From CAZQQN01 sp964595485 (GTDB lineage Bacteria; Bacteroidota; Bacteroidia; CAILMK01; CAYYUA01), in NCBI GenBank assembly GCA_964595485.1, contig CAZQQN010000003.1, forward strand, positions 1-64,000: a DNA stretch of 64,000 bases, in the 5' to 3' direction. Of the stretch, positions 41,218 through 51,110 are shown one piece after another (the first letter of the stretch is position 1; the number at the start of each line of letters is the position of its first letter). Both the position numbers and the translations under genes were made by a program. The notes beneath the pieces were generated by a model, which was given only the letters and a program-made list of their open reading frames with translations, was not told the origin of the DNA and made no database searches.

Positions 41218-44200
41218 TTATTTTTGTATTACCAATTTGTTTGATGAGTGTGTCACTTTTCCGCCAGCGCTTTCCACTTTCAGCCGGTAAATATACACTC
41301 CATTGCTCAACTTTTTACCATTGCTATTTTGGCCATTCCAGGAAAGTTCGGAGAATTGATTACCTTCTGGGATAACCTTTTGCTTTAATGTTCTGTGGTG
41401 GTTACCCTGGGCATCAAAAATGCGGAGTGTTATGGTAAGGGGTTTACCGTCTTGGTTGTGTTTAAATTGAAAATTCGTTCTGGTAGCAAAAGGGTTCGGA
41501 TAATTCAGTAATTCCCGTATTTCAATATTTTCATCTTCTTTTACTACGAAAGATATCTGGTCTTCACCAGCGTTATTCATGACGTCCCAAACCTTAAGTT
41601 TTAAGTAATGTTTTCCTGGTTCAAGATCTTTTAATCGGTGTTTCAATGTGCCTTTATTGGATGAATCGAATGAAGCCTGGTAAGCATCTGGTAGCTTTTC
41701 GGATTCTTTGTCATCCAGTATCATTCTTGGCTGATGGCCAATTCCATTAGCCGCCGTGTTAATGCCATAATTATCCATGATATCAGCTAACAATAGCGGG
41801 TCAGTACTTGTGATACCCCCATCTTCAAAATCCCTGTCATTGAGGTAAAGGTCTACTTTAGGCGGTTGATCATCAGAAATTGGATCTTCTGCCGTACCAC
41901 CAATCTGGATAAAGTCATGGCCATTAGCATCCTTTAACTTGTCACTTGCAAAGTAGCTGATTTTGCCCTGACCCTTGGTATAGGCTATATCTTTGGGAAC
42001 CACAAATGAAAAATTGAACTCACCGTTTTTTACTTTGGCCTTGCCATCGTAAATAACACTATTTCGAAGCTTAAATGTTGTCTTATTTGATCCGGGATCA
42101 TTGCCTAAGGTTTTAAGGTCAATTTTTTTATCAAAAACAGTGGGATTAATAGTCCCGTTAAAATTTTCCAGCACATTGCCATTGTTACTTTTGACTTTGC
42201 CCTTTAAAGTAACTTTCTGAAGGGCTTTCAAGCTATCATCGGAAGAAAAAGGCTGTTTATTAATTTTAGTGGTCTCGATATCATTTCTGGGATAAGCAAG
42301 CTTAAGGGCCGGATCACCCAGCAAAGCAAATTTCCTTGTATTATTCCGAAAACTTGAACTTTGGTTGTGGTCAATACGTTTTTTAGCTTCTTGAATGATC
42401 TTTCCTAAACGCTTGTATTGCCCGTTTTTCTGTTGAAAGATGTTATTCCTGAAAAGGTTTCTGTTCAGTATCCCATTTTGGTTAATAAATACTAGCCGGG
42501 TAGTGCTAAACAGGGCAATGGCGCCACCACCCTTTTTAAAGAGTGTTCGTTCCCCGGCAGAAGTAAAGTTAGGGTCATCATACCGGGAGAATTCACAAGT
42601 AGCTGTCACAAAGAGTGGCAAGCGGTAATTATTGTCCCATTTTGGAATATCTTTCAATTGAACCACCCTTTCGTGTGATAATCCCCTTTCCCCACCGTGG
42701 CCGATGTAGTTGAATACTAAAGTGCCTTCATTGATACGTTGATTGATATCTTCTTTAACATCAGGGTACCTGGTTCCGCTTGGCGTGGTCTTTTGTTCAT
42801 AGGCATCCAGGTATATTTTATTGACAGTGTAATCAGGTCCGTGTTTATTGATCAGGTTAGCAACCTTCTCTGCCTGTTTTAAATGCTTATTGTCATCTTC
42901 ATCATCGCCGACCAATGTTACAAGGTTTTGCCAAGGTCCTAAACTTTCGGGGTCATTATGGTAGTTCTTTATCTTATCAACTACATTATCAGCTTGAGCT
43001 TCATCACTAACCGGTATCCTTCCGATTGCTAAATCAGCATAATAATTTGCGCCATCCAGGAAATTATCCATTGACCCTTCATTATCATCCAGGTAGGCGT
43101 AATAATCATCAGTAGCAAATGAGTTGGTTGGTGAGTAACAGTTTTTACTCTGATAAGTTGGTACTAAGTTCGTGTTGCTATCGATCCTGTCTTTATAATC
43201 ATAAGAGGCATCCCCAAACAGAAGGAGGTATTCCGGTTGTTCTGCTTTGTTGTCGGCTTTGTCATACAACATTTTCAAGAAATTCCGAATACCCGTTATA
43301 TCCTGGCGGCCTGAGGAAAATTCCTGGTAGATGGCCGGTGGTGTGACAACGTGTACTGAAAAATCATCTTTGTTCCTGTGAAATTCAGCCAATGCTTTCG
43401 CCTGTGAACGAAACCTATCTTGGGTGACGATAACCATTTTAGCAGGCGATAAACTGTGGAGATTCTGATTATTAATTTTACCAACAGCGTTGGGTTTGAA
43501 TGTTCTGTTTGGCTGAAATGCGATGTATTCCCTTAATGCCTTTGAGCTATCTACAAAATAAGTGTGGCCGTGCTTTTGTTTTATCTCTTGGGAATGGACA
43601 TTCCAATGATTTGTAATATCCCATATTCTGACCTTTCCGTAAGCGTTTTTGACGTTATACCTGGCTTTTTCATGGTTTAAGGTAGCATGATCTTTAAAAA
43701 CGAATTGGTAATTATTTGTGTAATTTAGCTCCGTCCTTGCTCTTAACGAAATGAAATCAAGCCAGCCTCTATTGTTATCGTGTTCATTATACTGAATGCT
43801 TATTTCAAGGTCCTGGGGGACTTGGTAACGTTTCAAACTGCTTACTTCTTTCTCAATGTAATCACTCTCATACCTATTAAATCCACGAACGCGATCGATA
43901 TTCACGCGTTTTTCCAGGTTGCCATTGAACTTAATAGCAAAGGTAGCACTATTAGGGTTTCTATGAGCAAGGCCATATTTCACAATCAGGGAATCTGGGT
44001 TCTTGTTTAGGTTAAATGTGAAAGAATGGCTTGCTTTTTCATTAAAAATTTCCCCATACCAATCTCTTCCGGTTTTAATTTCTTCGTTTATTTGAGTAAA
44101 CTGTTCCTTTTCGTGGTAGTGTAATTCATCGAACCGGTTAGTGGAATAGGAAGCTCCCTCTAAAGACTTTTGTTCTTTTATGCGATTTCCTCTTTCATTG

Positions 44201-45040
44201 CCTTCTCTTATGAAGTAAAACCCTTTATTGCTGTAGTAATTTTTTTGATGGCTGTAAGTATTGGAATTAGAATCATATTGCCAATTAACCGGTCCCTGAC
44301 CATAGAAAAGAATAAGATCACCTCTGTCAAAACTGCCATCACCGCTACCTATCACGGAAATGGGTATTTCGCGAAGCCCTTTGGGATAATCCTTAGCAAG
44401 TGATTGAGGTAGCATGACACCTCCGCTTCCAAAAATCTGTAATTTTTCAGGGTCGATATTGGATGGGTTTAAGCCAAGTTCTTTCAAAAATTGATAGGTA
44501 ATTTTAAAAACGCCTGTCGTATCAATACCCATTTTAAACCAATTTCCAGAGGCTAACTTTGATTGATCAGGCCAATCGTTTTCTTCTCCTTTTTTCCTGA
44601 GAGTTTGGCTATTTTCTTGAAAATCAACTTCTACATGAATGGTCTGGATAAAATCTATTTTACCTTGTTCACCTCTTTTTATTGGGTTAATAGATAGCTT
44701 TAGAAGCGCTTGCTTTTGGTCATAACCTATATCGTATGAAAGATTAAATTTTTCTGATAAATCATGCTTAAAAGAATCTGAAAATAAGCCAGCAGATTTT
44801 TTGAAAGTAAAAGCGGGTTCTATTCTGACATTTGAAGGCTCTCTCGGTAACCGAATTGTTTTAAGATATGTGCGATTTTCAGCATTGTAACGATTATTTT
44901 CCATTTTAGGAATTTCGTTACCTGAAAAGGTTGCTTCATTCCATTCCAATTGTATGGTTTTTTGAAAAGATGGCTGGCCATTCAATAATAAGGGAATGGA
45001 AAAAATCAATAAGGTTNNNNNNNNNNCCTGAACGTTTCAT
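41218..45040 (-). CDS. porU: Type IX secretion system sortase PorU, N-terminus broken by an assembly gap
   Basis: A C25-family cysteine peptidase of about 1270 residues. The catalytic His (FNYIGHGGERGLSHERV, near 42700) and Cys (TATCEFSRYD, near 42600) are both present. The domain with the C-terminal fold ends in LLNYPNPFATRT... and GVYIYRLKV (FlgD-like). PorU cuts off the C-terminal domain of cargo and links it to anionic LPS at the cell surface. The open frame stops at 45009 because the signal peptide is cut by ten N at 45017-45026. An ATG at 45040 begins MKRSG, and the downstream side continues TLLIFSIPLLLNG, giving a typical signal peptide. The two halves are out of frame if the gap is really 10 bases, so its true length differs. 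Confidence 0.93.
45017..45026. other. Assembly gap, ten N
   Basis: Ten N inside the signal-peptide codons of porU. The frame does not match across exactly ten bases, so the number is a placeholder. Translation of the first codons should be completed from another assembly. Confidence 0.95.
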
Positions 45041-45160
45041 AAATTCAAAAGCGAAGCTTAAGTTCTTTTGATAATTTTAATTGTTACCCAATACTAAACT
45101 TTTGGTTTAACGGTTAAGGTTCCTTAAAATTGTAGTCTGTTTATACAAACTTGTGGTACT

Positions 45161-46144
45161 ATGAAAAAAATTTTACTACTTTTCGTTCTTTTCTTTGCTT
45201 ATGCTGGCGTTAAAGGACAGGACCCGGAGTTTACACAATTTTATGCCAATAAATTGTATTTAAATCCTGCTTTTGCAGGAACAAATGGCGGGCCAAGGTT
45301 CTCGCTTAATTACCGGAACCAATGGCCGAGTATATCCAGTGCCTTTGTCACATATTCTGCTTCTTATGATCAGCATTTCGATGGAATTGGAGGCGGTGTT
45401 GGTCTTCAGGTTTGGCATGACCGCGCTGGCGATGGGGAATTATCCACTACTGTAATCAGTGGGATGTATTCTTATCATTTAAATGTTTCAAAGGATTTTA
45501 CGGTTAAAGCAGCTTTGCAGGCTTCTGCCTACCAAAAGAGTATAGATTTCAATGAACTAAGGTTCGAAGACCAGATTGATCCCAGGTTTGGGTTTATTTA
45601 TGAAACCCAAGAGCCTTTACCTGAAGAAGGGAGAGAGCAAGTGCCGCTTTTCCCCGATTTTTCTGCTGGGATAATGGGATTTACAGATAAATTTTTCGGA
45701 GGCTTTTCAGTTCATCATATTTCAGAACCGAATCAATCTTTTTACGGTAATCCTCAAAGCGTATTGCCCAGGAAATTCACCGGCCATGTTGGAATGATGA
45801 TTCCATTGGAGAATGTTCGTGATCCGGAAAAGTTCATATCTCCTAATATTCTTTATCAGCGTCAGAGGCGTTTTCAACAATTCAATTTTGGTGCTTATTA
45901 CCAACACAAGTCCTTTGTAGCCGGGGCCTGGTTCAGGCAAACCGCTCCCAACGCTGATGCTTTAATGGGTTTGGTTGGTTTTCATAAAGACCCTGTCAAA
46001 ATCGGATATAGTTTTGATTTAACCGTTTCCGATGCCAGAGATGCAGCTGCTGGGAGTCATGAAATATCGCTTATAATCGAATTAGAATCACAAGATAAAC
46101 GTCAGGTTAAGAAATGGCGTAGCTTAAGGTGCCCGGATTTTTAA
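45161..46144 (+). CDS. Type IX secretion system membrane protein PorP/SprF family
   Basis: A 327-residue outer-membrane protein with a signal peptide (about 1-19, ending GVKGQ). DPEFTQFYANKLYLNPAFAG is the diagnostic start of the PorP/SprF family. YDQHFDGIGGGVGLQV and ISEPNQSFYG continue the barrel pattern. PorP/SprF proteins are outer-membrane partners that anchor secreted adhesins (SprB-type) or work with the PorKLMN ring. Many genomes have several copies, so this copy could serve a specific cargo. It sits just upstream of gldJ and diverges from porU. Which subfamily it belongs to cannot be read by eye. Confidence 0.92.
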   Translation: MKKILLLFVLFFAYAGVKGQDPEFTQFYANKLYLNPAFAGTNGGPRFSLNYRNQWPSISSAFVTYSASYDQHFDGIGGGVGLQVWHDRAGDGELSTTVISGMYSYHLNVSKDFTVKAALQASAYQKSIDFNELRFEDQIDPRFGFIYETQEPLPEEGREQVPLFPDFSAGIMGFTDKFFGGFSVHHISEPNQSFYGNPQSVLPRKFTGHVGMMIPLENVRDPEKFISPNILYQRQRRFQQFNFGAYYQHKSFVAGAWFRQTAPNADALMGLVGFHKDPVKIGYSFDLTVSDARDAAAGSHEISLIIELESQDKRQVKKWRSLRCPDF

Positions 46145-46162
46145 AAAATTAAAATAAAAAAT

Positions 46163-46170
46163 TATTTTTG
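46163..46170 (+). promoter_or_regulatory. -7 element candidate before gldJ
   Basis: TATTTTTG (TAnnTTTG) lies 40 bases upstream of the gldJ ATG at 46210, so gldJ may have its own promoter in addition to read-through from the sprF-like gene. Confidence 0.45.
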
Positions 46171-46209
46171 TAGTTCTATTACTAGCTAAGTAGGTAAAAC
46201 TTTTAGGAT

Positions 46210-47676
46210 ATGAAACGTATAGTCACTTTTTTAATGGTTGGAGGAATCGGAATTTTAATGACTGCTTGCGGCAGTTCCCAATCCGATACTACTGGTTGGG
46301 CTCATAACAATAGTGATTGGGGCGGATTTGAAAAGCCTGAATACCAAGGCCAGAAAACAGGTCCCAATTTGGTTTATGTAAAAGGCGGGTCCTTCACCAT
46401 GGGGCAGGTAGAGAATGATATTTCTTATGAACAAAATGCCTTACCAAGGGAAGTAACCGTTTCTTCATTTTACATGGATGAAACTGAAATTACAAACCTG
46501 CAGTACAGAGAGTATCTTTTCTGGCTTAAGCGTGTTTTTGTTGACTTTCCTAAAGTATACAATGAAGCTTTGCCGGATACTTTGAGTTGGAGAAGACGTT
46601 TAGGGTATAATGAGCCATTTGTTAAATATTATTTCCGGCACCCCGCTTATATGAACTATCCGGTAGTTGGTGTTAATTGGAAGCAAGCTTCCAAATATGC
46701 AGACTGGCGCTCTGATCGTGTCAACGAAATGATTCTTATCAAAGAAGGCTATATTAACCCTGCTACCAATGATCAGGTAGGTGCGAATAATTTTAATACA
46801 GAAGCCTATCTTAATGGTCAATATACGCCGCAATCCGTAAATAAGAAAAAAGAAAGTTACAAACCTGGTTCAGAAGGGAGGCGAGTTCAAATTAAGGATG
46901 GTATTCTTTTACCTGATTATCGCTTGCCTACTGAAGCGGAATGGGAATACGCAGCTTTAGCGTTAGTGGGTGATGCGACCGGTAATAACGTAAATACGAG
47001 AAGGGTTTATCCTTGGAAAGGGCTTTCCCTCCGTCATGATAGGGGCAATAATCGTGGTAAATTCAGGGCCAACTTCCAGCGAGGTTCAGGAGATTACATG
47101 GGCGTTTCCAATGAACCAAATGATGCGTCAGAAATTTTAGCTCCTGTCAGATCCTACTGGCCTAATGATCTGGGTTTATTTCATATGGCCGGTAATGCTA
47201 GTGAGTGGGTCAAGGATGTCTATCGGCCATTGACTTTTGAAATGGCTAATGATTTTAACCCTTACCGTGGTAATGTCTACAAGCAAAAGAAAAGAACGGA
47301 AGATGGTTTCTTAGCACCGAAAGATAGTCTTGGCCGTATTCCGAAAGAAAAAGCTACTGTTGATAGCGCAGATGTTACCCGTAATAAGTTTAAAAGTCAA
47401 TACGCCGAAAGAAGGAATTATACAAAATCCGACCAAAGAGGAGCTGACGATCCTATGAAGTACCTTTCAGGTGATCAGAAATATAATTATGGAATTTCCA
47501 CACTGGTTAAAAACACAGCTCGGGTTTACAAAGGCGGATCCTGGAATGACAGGGCATATTGGTTGAGCCCCGGAACTAGAAGGTTTTTAGATCAGGAACA
47601 AGCGAAACCTTCATTAGGCTTCCGTTGTGCTATGGATCGAGTAGGTCCTCCACAAAAGGATTATTCCCCCGAGTAA
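46210..47676 (+). CDS. gldJ: Gliding motility lipoprotein GldJ
   Basis: A 488-residue lipoprotein: the signal and lipobox (GIGILMTACG, about 13-22) predict anchoring. The rest is a sulfatase-modifying-factor (SUMF1/FGE) fold: LVYVKGGSFTMG (about 53-64), FYMDETEITNLQYREYL, YPVVGVNWKQASKYADWRSDRVNE, YRLPTEAEWEYAAL, HMAGNASEWVKDVYRP and YKGGSWNDRAYWLSPGTRR. The WRSDRVNE and DRAYWL...RRF stretches fit GldJ better than GldK. GldJ is needed for gliding and for stable GldK in the type IX secretion ring. The porU/porV-gldJ neighbourhood is that of Flavobacterium johnsoniae, as I recall it. A PorT-type barrel gene follows. Confidence 0.9.
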   Translation: MKRIVTFLMVGGIGILMTACGSSQSDTTGWAHNNSDWGGFEKPEYQGQKTGPNLVYVKGGSFTMGQVENDISYEQNALPREVTVSSFYMDETEITNLQYREYLFWLKRVFVDFPKVYNEALPDTLSWRRRLGYNEPFVKYYFRHPAYMNYPVVGVNWKQASKYADWRSDRVNEMILIKEGYINPATNDQVGANNFNTEAYLNGQYTPQSVNKKKESYKPGSEGRRVQIKDGILLPDYRLPTEAEWEYAALALVGDATGNNVNTRRVYPWKGLSLRHDRGNNRGKFRANFQRGSGDYMGVSNEPNDASEILAPVRSYWPNDLGLFHMAGNASEWVKDVYRPLTFEMANDFNPYRGNVYKQKKRTEDGFLAPKDSLGRIPKEKATVDSADVTRNKFKSQYAERRNYTKSDQRGADDPMKYLSGDQKYNYGISTLVKNTARVYKGGSWNDRAYWLSPGTRRFLDQEQAKPSLGFRCAMDRVGPPQKDYSPE

Positions 47677-47746
47677 TTGAAATTACTTTATTTTCTGGAT
47701 ATTATGCCTGGTAGATTAAATTCAATGTATTAGAAAAATTGTTCGT

Positions 47747-48688
47747 ATGGTTAGGCAATACCTGTATTATTCGTTTTTACTTGCTTTAATTTTTGGTTGC
47801 TTTCTTAGCCACAATAAAGCTGATGCCCAGTTTTATTTTGGGGGTAAGGCCGGCCCTACAATAACCAATATTAACGGCGATTTTCCGGGTAATAACCCCA
47901 AGGTAGGTTTTTCATCGGGTGCAACGATAGGGGTTTCCTTTGGTGAATATGACCAATACAATATTCAAGCTGATTTATTAGGCAGTCTAAGAGGTTTTAA
48001 TCAAAAGTTCCAGGAAGTATCCAATTTAGAGCAAAACAATGTTTCTACAGAAACTAAATTGAATTACGATAATAAGTTGCATCTTACTTATTTCGAGGCG
48101 CCGCTTACTTTTAAATATTCCTTATCCTTGGGAGGAGGTGTATTCCCTTATAGTGGTGAAACAGGGCCTGTTAATATTGACTTCATGGTTGGCCCTTATG
48201 CAGGTTTTTTAGTTAATTCCGGAGCGAGTTTTAATACCTCAAGGGAAACCACCGTGAAATTTCTAACCGATGATGGTGAAGTGGAAGACGAACAACAAAG
48301 TAGCACTGAGATAGATGGCGGAAAGTTTCGGTTAAAAAATCGTTCGGAATATGGCCTCAACCCATACAGAGGACTTGATTCTTTTGAAGATGTAGACATT
48401 CCAACCACTTTAGATGGTAATCTAAACTCACTGGATATCGGAGTAACAGCAGGTGCAGGAATAAGCTTTGAGATTTCTGATCATAGTACCTTAGGCATAG
48501 AAGGTCGCTATACAATGGGATTCCTTAATATCGATGACACCTTCTTTAATGATTATGAAGTCAGCTCATCGGTGAACGCTGATAACACTGTTGATTACGA
48601 TGTAACGGCTAATAAAGCTGATTTGACTAATTCAGGTTGGGTTGCTTATTTGAGTTGGACCTATCAGCTTTCAGGTAGCACTTATTAA
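47747..48688 (+). CDS. PorT-family outer-membrane beta-barrel protein
   Basis: A 313-residue outer-membrane protein with a signal peptide (about 1-28, ending KADAQ). FYFGGKAGPTITNINGDFPG and VGFSSGATIGVSFGE are the start of the PorT-type barrel domain (8 strands). The middle section (about 130-230) carries large loops. The C-terminal SGWVAYLSWTYQLSG ends with an aromatic-rich strand. It follows gldJ by 70 bases on the same strand, so it may be cotranscribed. Proteins of this domain include PorT and many structural barrels, so involvement in type IX secretion is plausible from context only. Confidence 0.8.
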   Translation: MVRQYLYYSFLLALIFGCFLSHNKADAQFYFGGKAGPTITNINGDFPGNNPKVGFSSGATIGVSFGEYDQYNIQADLLGSLRGFNQKFQEVSNLEQNNVSTETKLNYDNKLHLTYFEAPLTFKYSLSLGGGVFPYSGETGPVNIDFMVGPYAGFLVNSGASFNTSRETTVKFLTDDGEVEDEQQSSTEIDGGKFRLKNRSEYGLNPYRGLDSFEDVDIPTTLDGNLNSLDIGVTAGAGISFEISDHSTLGIEGRYTMGFLNIDDTFFNDYEVSSSVNADNTVDYDVTANKADLTNSGWVAYLSWTYQLSGSTY

Positions 48689-48743
48689 AAATAGGTGCTA
48701 AAAATGTAGGTAAGGAAAAAGCTTGTTTCAATCTCCTTTTTTC

Positions 48744-49097
48744 TTAAACCAAAGCTTTCACATTCTCTGGAGGCCTGCCAATTACTGCCTTTTGACCTTT
48801 TATTACAATTGGGCGCTCTATCAACTTAGGGTTTTCATTTAGTATTTTAAGCCATTCGTCTTTGCTAAAATCCTTACCCTTAAAATTTTCTTTAAATACC
48901 TTCTCTTGTTTTCGAATAATGTTCTCCGGCTTTTCACCTAGTTTATTTAGGATGGTATCTAATTCATTTGGAGTAGGTGGCGTTTTTAAGTATTCTACTA
49001 TATTGGGTTCGATACCCTTTTCACGAAGGAGGTTTAAAGTCTCTTTACTTTTTTTACAATTGGTATTGTGATAAATGATTACCGCTTCTTTACCCAT
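48744..49097 (-). CDS. Arsenate reductase (ArsC, glutaredoxin-type) family protein
   Basis: A 117-residue thioredoxin-fold protein when started at the ATG at 49097; a longer frame reaches 49124. YHNTNCKKSKETL carries Cys14, the catalytic residue of this family. NIVEYLKTPPTPNELDTIL and NPKLIERPIVIKGQKAVIGRP include the Arg and Pro needed for the arsenate pocket. Family members reduce arsenate or act as Spx/YffB-type regulators, and the exact role is not settled by sequence. Its start overlaps the end of prfB by 8 bases (ATGGGTAA), so it is translationally coupled as the last gene of the run. Confidence 0.88.
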   Translation of the reverse strand: MGKEAVIIYHNTNCKKSKETLNLLREKGIEPNIVEYLKTPPTPNELDTILNKLGEKPENIIRKQEKVFKENFKGKDFSKDEWLKILNENPKLIERPIVIKGQKAVIGRPPENVKALV

Positions 49098-50194
49098 TTT
49101 CTTCTGCTTTTTGATTTTGGTCACCCATTAAATAGGCCTTAATGAATTGATTGATCTCCCCATCCATAACCTCATCTACCTTACTGGTCTCTACCTGTGT
49201 CCGTAAGTCTTTAACCATTTGATAGGGTTGCATTACATAATTCCTGATCTGCGAACCCCATTCGATCTTCTTTTTATTTTTCTCCATTTCATCTTTTTTC
49301 TCGCGCTTTTTTCTGAGCTCTATTTCATAAAGGCGCGAACGAAGCAGTTCCATGGCCTTTTCTTTGTTTTGTACCTGTGAGCGTTCCTGTTGACATTCTA
49401 TTAAAATTTCTGTCGGTTCATGCCTTAGCCTTACTGCTGTTTCCAACTTGTTTACATTTTGTCCGCCGGAACCACCAGCTCTGAAGGTTTCCCATTTAAT
49501 GTTTGAGGGGTCGATATCTATTTGAATGCTTTCGTCCACTTTAGGGTAAACAAAAACGGAAGCAAAAGAAGTGTGCCTCCTTCCATTGGCATCAAAAGGG
49601 GAGATCCTGACCAGCCGGTGTACACCGGATTCTCCTTTTAGATAACCATAAGCATAAGCTTCGTCTATCTCAATGGTTGCGGATTTTAAACCAGCTTCGT
49701 CTCCTGGTTGTTTATCCACAATGTTGGCTGTATAGTTGTTATTTTCAGCCCACATGCTATACATACGAAATAACATCTCCGCCCAATCTTGACTTTCGGT
49801 TCCGCCAGCACCCGGATTGATGGTTAAAATTGCACCGAAACGATCTTCCTCCTCAGATAGCATGTTTAGAAATTCCAGGTTTTCTAATTGTTCTATCGCA
49901 GCTTGGTAGGTTTTATTAACTTCTGATTCGGATACTTCTCCTTCGCTAAGGAACTCAGCCAGGGTTTCCAAGTCATCTACCTTGCTTTCAGCTTCATAAT
50001 ATGACTGAACCCAATTTTTAATATTGTCAATCTTTTTAAGCGTTGACCGAGCTTTTTCGGGAGAATTCCAGAATGTTGGATCAGAAGCTTCTTTTTCTAA
50101 TTCTTCAACTTGTTCTTCTTTGTTGGGGATGTCAAAGATACCCCCTTAACGCCTCCAGGCGTTTGCGGACTGCCTTAAGATCTTCCTGTGTCAT
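49090..50194 (-). CDS. prfB: Peptide chain release factor 2, with programmed +1 frameshift
   Basis: Release factor 2 reads UAA and UGA and ends translation. The first 20 codons (MTQEDLKAVRKRLEALRGYL, 50194-50135) end at UGA (50134-50132). A +1 shift then continues DIPNKEEQVEELEKEASDPT, SPEKARSTLKKI and on to the long frame. The recoded protein is 367 residues, normal for RF2. GAGGTESQDWAEMLFRMY and the catalytic GGSGGQNVNK (GGQ, position near 49460) are intact. SD-like AGGGGG three bases before CTTTGAC promotes the shift, and low RF2 levels raise RF2 output. Without recoding the frame looks like 293 residues starting downstream. Confidence 0.97.
50131..50146 (-). promoter_or_regulatory. RF2 autoregulatory frameshift site
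   Basis: On the minus strand: AGGGGG (50146-50141), TAT, then CTTTGAC (50137-50131). The SD-like sequence, spacer of three and shift codon CTT-UGA-C match the classical prfB site. Confidence 0.95.
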
Positions 50195-50258
50195 ACAATG
50201 GCAAAGGTATTAAATAGCCTTTAAAAGGAAAATCGGGACTTTCTCAATGATAATGATT

Positions 50259-50627
50259 TTAAGTAGACGGTGTAATAGCATCCTTAATATGGTATATTTC
50301 CTTACATTCTTGACCCGAATAGAGGATGGAAAGGATATCAAAACGAATCTCTTCATCCAATGCTTCTGATTCAATATAGGCATTGGCTGCGTTGAGGAGG
50401 TGCCTTTGTTTATCTTTATTAACAGAAGCTTCGGGGTAGCCAAAAAAATCGGTTTTACGTGTTTTTACTTCAATAAAAACAAGCGGTCCCTTTGGCTCTT
50501 TAGCAATTAAATCAATTTCTACGTGGCCTGATCGCCAGTTTTGATCTAAGATCCGAAACCCTTTTTCAGCCAGGTATTCTTTAGCAAGTGTTTCTCCTTT
50601 TTTGCCTAGTTCATTATGGCTAGCCAT
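50259..50627 (-). CDS. yraN: YraN family protein (UPF0102)
   Basis: A 122-residue protein with a restriction-endonuclease-like fold. HNELGKKGETLAKEYLAEKG (about 4-23), NWRSGHVEIDLIAKE (D) and VFIEVKTRKTDFFGYPEASV (E-x-K) carry the D-ExK pattern; the site is intact. YraN function is not known, although nucleic-acid processing is often inferred. The ATG at 50627 gives the conserved M(A)xHNELG start; 50642 is an alternative. It sits just after rlmH in a long minus-strand operon. Confidence 0.9.
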   Translation of the reverse strand: MASHNELGKKGETLAKEYLAEKGFRILDQNWRSGHVEIDLIAKEPKGPLVFIEVKTRKTDFFGYPEASVNKDKQRHLLNAANAYIESEALDEEIRFDILSILYSGQECKEIYHIKDAITPST

Positions 50628-50644
50628 AGGAAATCTTTTCAATC

Positions 50645-51106
50645 TTAGTGGTGATAAGGGGCATTATGAATAATAGTAAGCGCCCGGTAAACCTGCTCGA
50701 TAAAAAATAACCTAACATGCTCGTGGTTGAGGGTCATTTGGCTCAGTGCTACTTGCGCATCAGCTTTCTGCTTCAGTACTTCATGAAACCCGTGAGAGCC
50801 ACCTGCTAGAAAAATGATCTTTTGATGGCCTTGGTTAAATAGGTGTTGAAGGTAAGATGAAAAGGCTTCTGAAGTAAAATTTTGGCCATTTTCGTCAAGG
50901 AGAATGAGGTAGTCTGCCGGCTTAAGATTGCGCAATACTAAGTCTTTCTCTTTTTCGGCCTTTTTTTTAGGGGACTTGACTTTGCCCAATTTTAAATGGT
51001 CTATTTCAAAAGGAATGTAGTGATTAATCCGCTTTATGAATTTTTCCATTCCTTCTTCAATGTAAGATGGATTGGATGCACCACTATACCAAAAAGCAAA
51101 TTTCAA
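50645..51106 (-). CDS. rlmH: 23S rRNA (pseudouridine1915-N3)-methyltransferase RlmH
   Basis: A 153-residue SPOUT methyltransferase. LILLDENGQNFTSEAFSSYL (about 87-106) and IIFLAGGSHGFHEVLKQKAD (about 113-132) form the SAM-binding knot, and the C-terminal EHVRLFFIEQVYRALTIIHN with PYHH ends as in all RlmH proteins. It methylates pseudouridine 1915 in helix 69 of 23S rRNA. It lies four bases after the thioesterase gene, in the same operon. Confidence 0.97.
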   Translation of the reverse strand: MKFAFWYSGASNPSYIEEGMEKFIKRINHYIPFEIDHLKLGKVKSPKKKAEKEKDLVLRNLKPADYLILLDENGQNFTSEAFSSYLQHLFNQGHQKIIFLAGGSHGFHEVLKQKADAQVALSQMTLNHEHVRLFFIEQVYRALTIIHNAPYHH

Positions 51107-51110
51107 TGGA

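Noticed and set aside
49090..49971. prfB as a 293-codon gene with its own internal start, or as a pseudogene
   Set aside because: The upstream 20-codon leader plus a classical frameshift site gives the normal full-length RF2.
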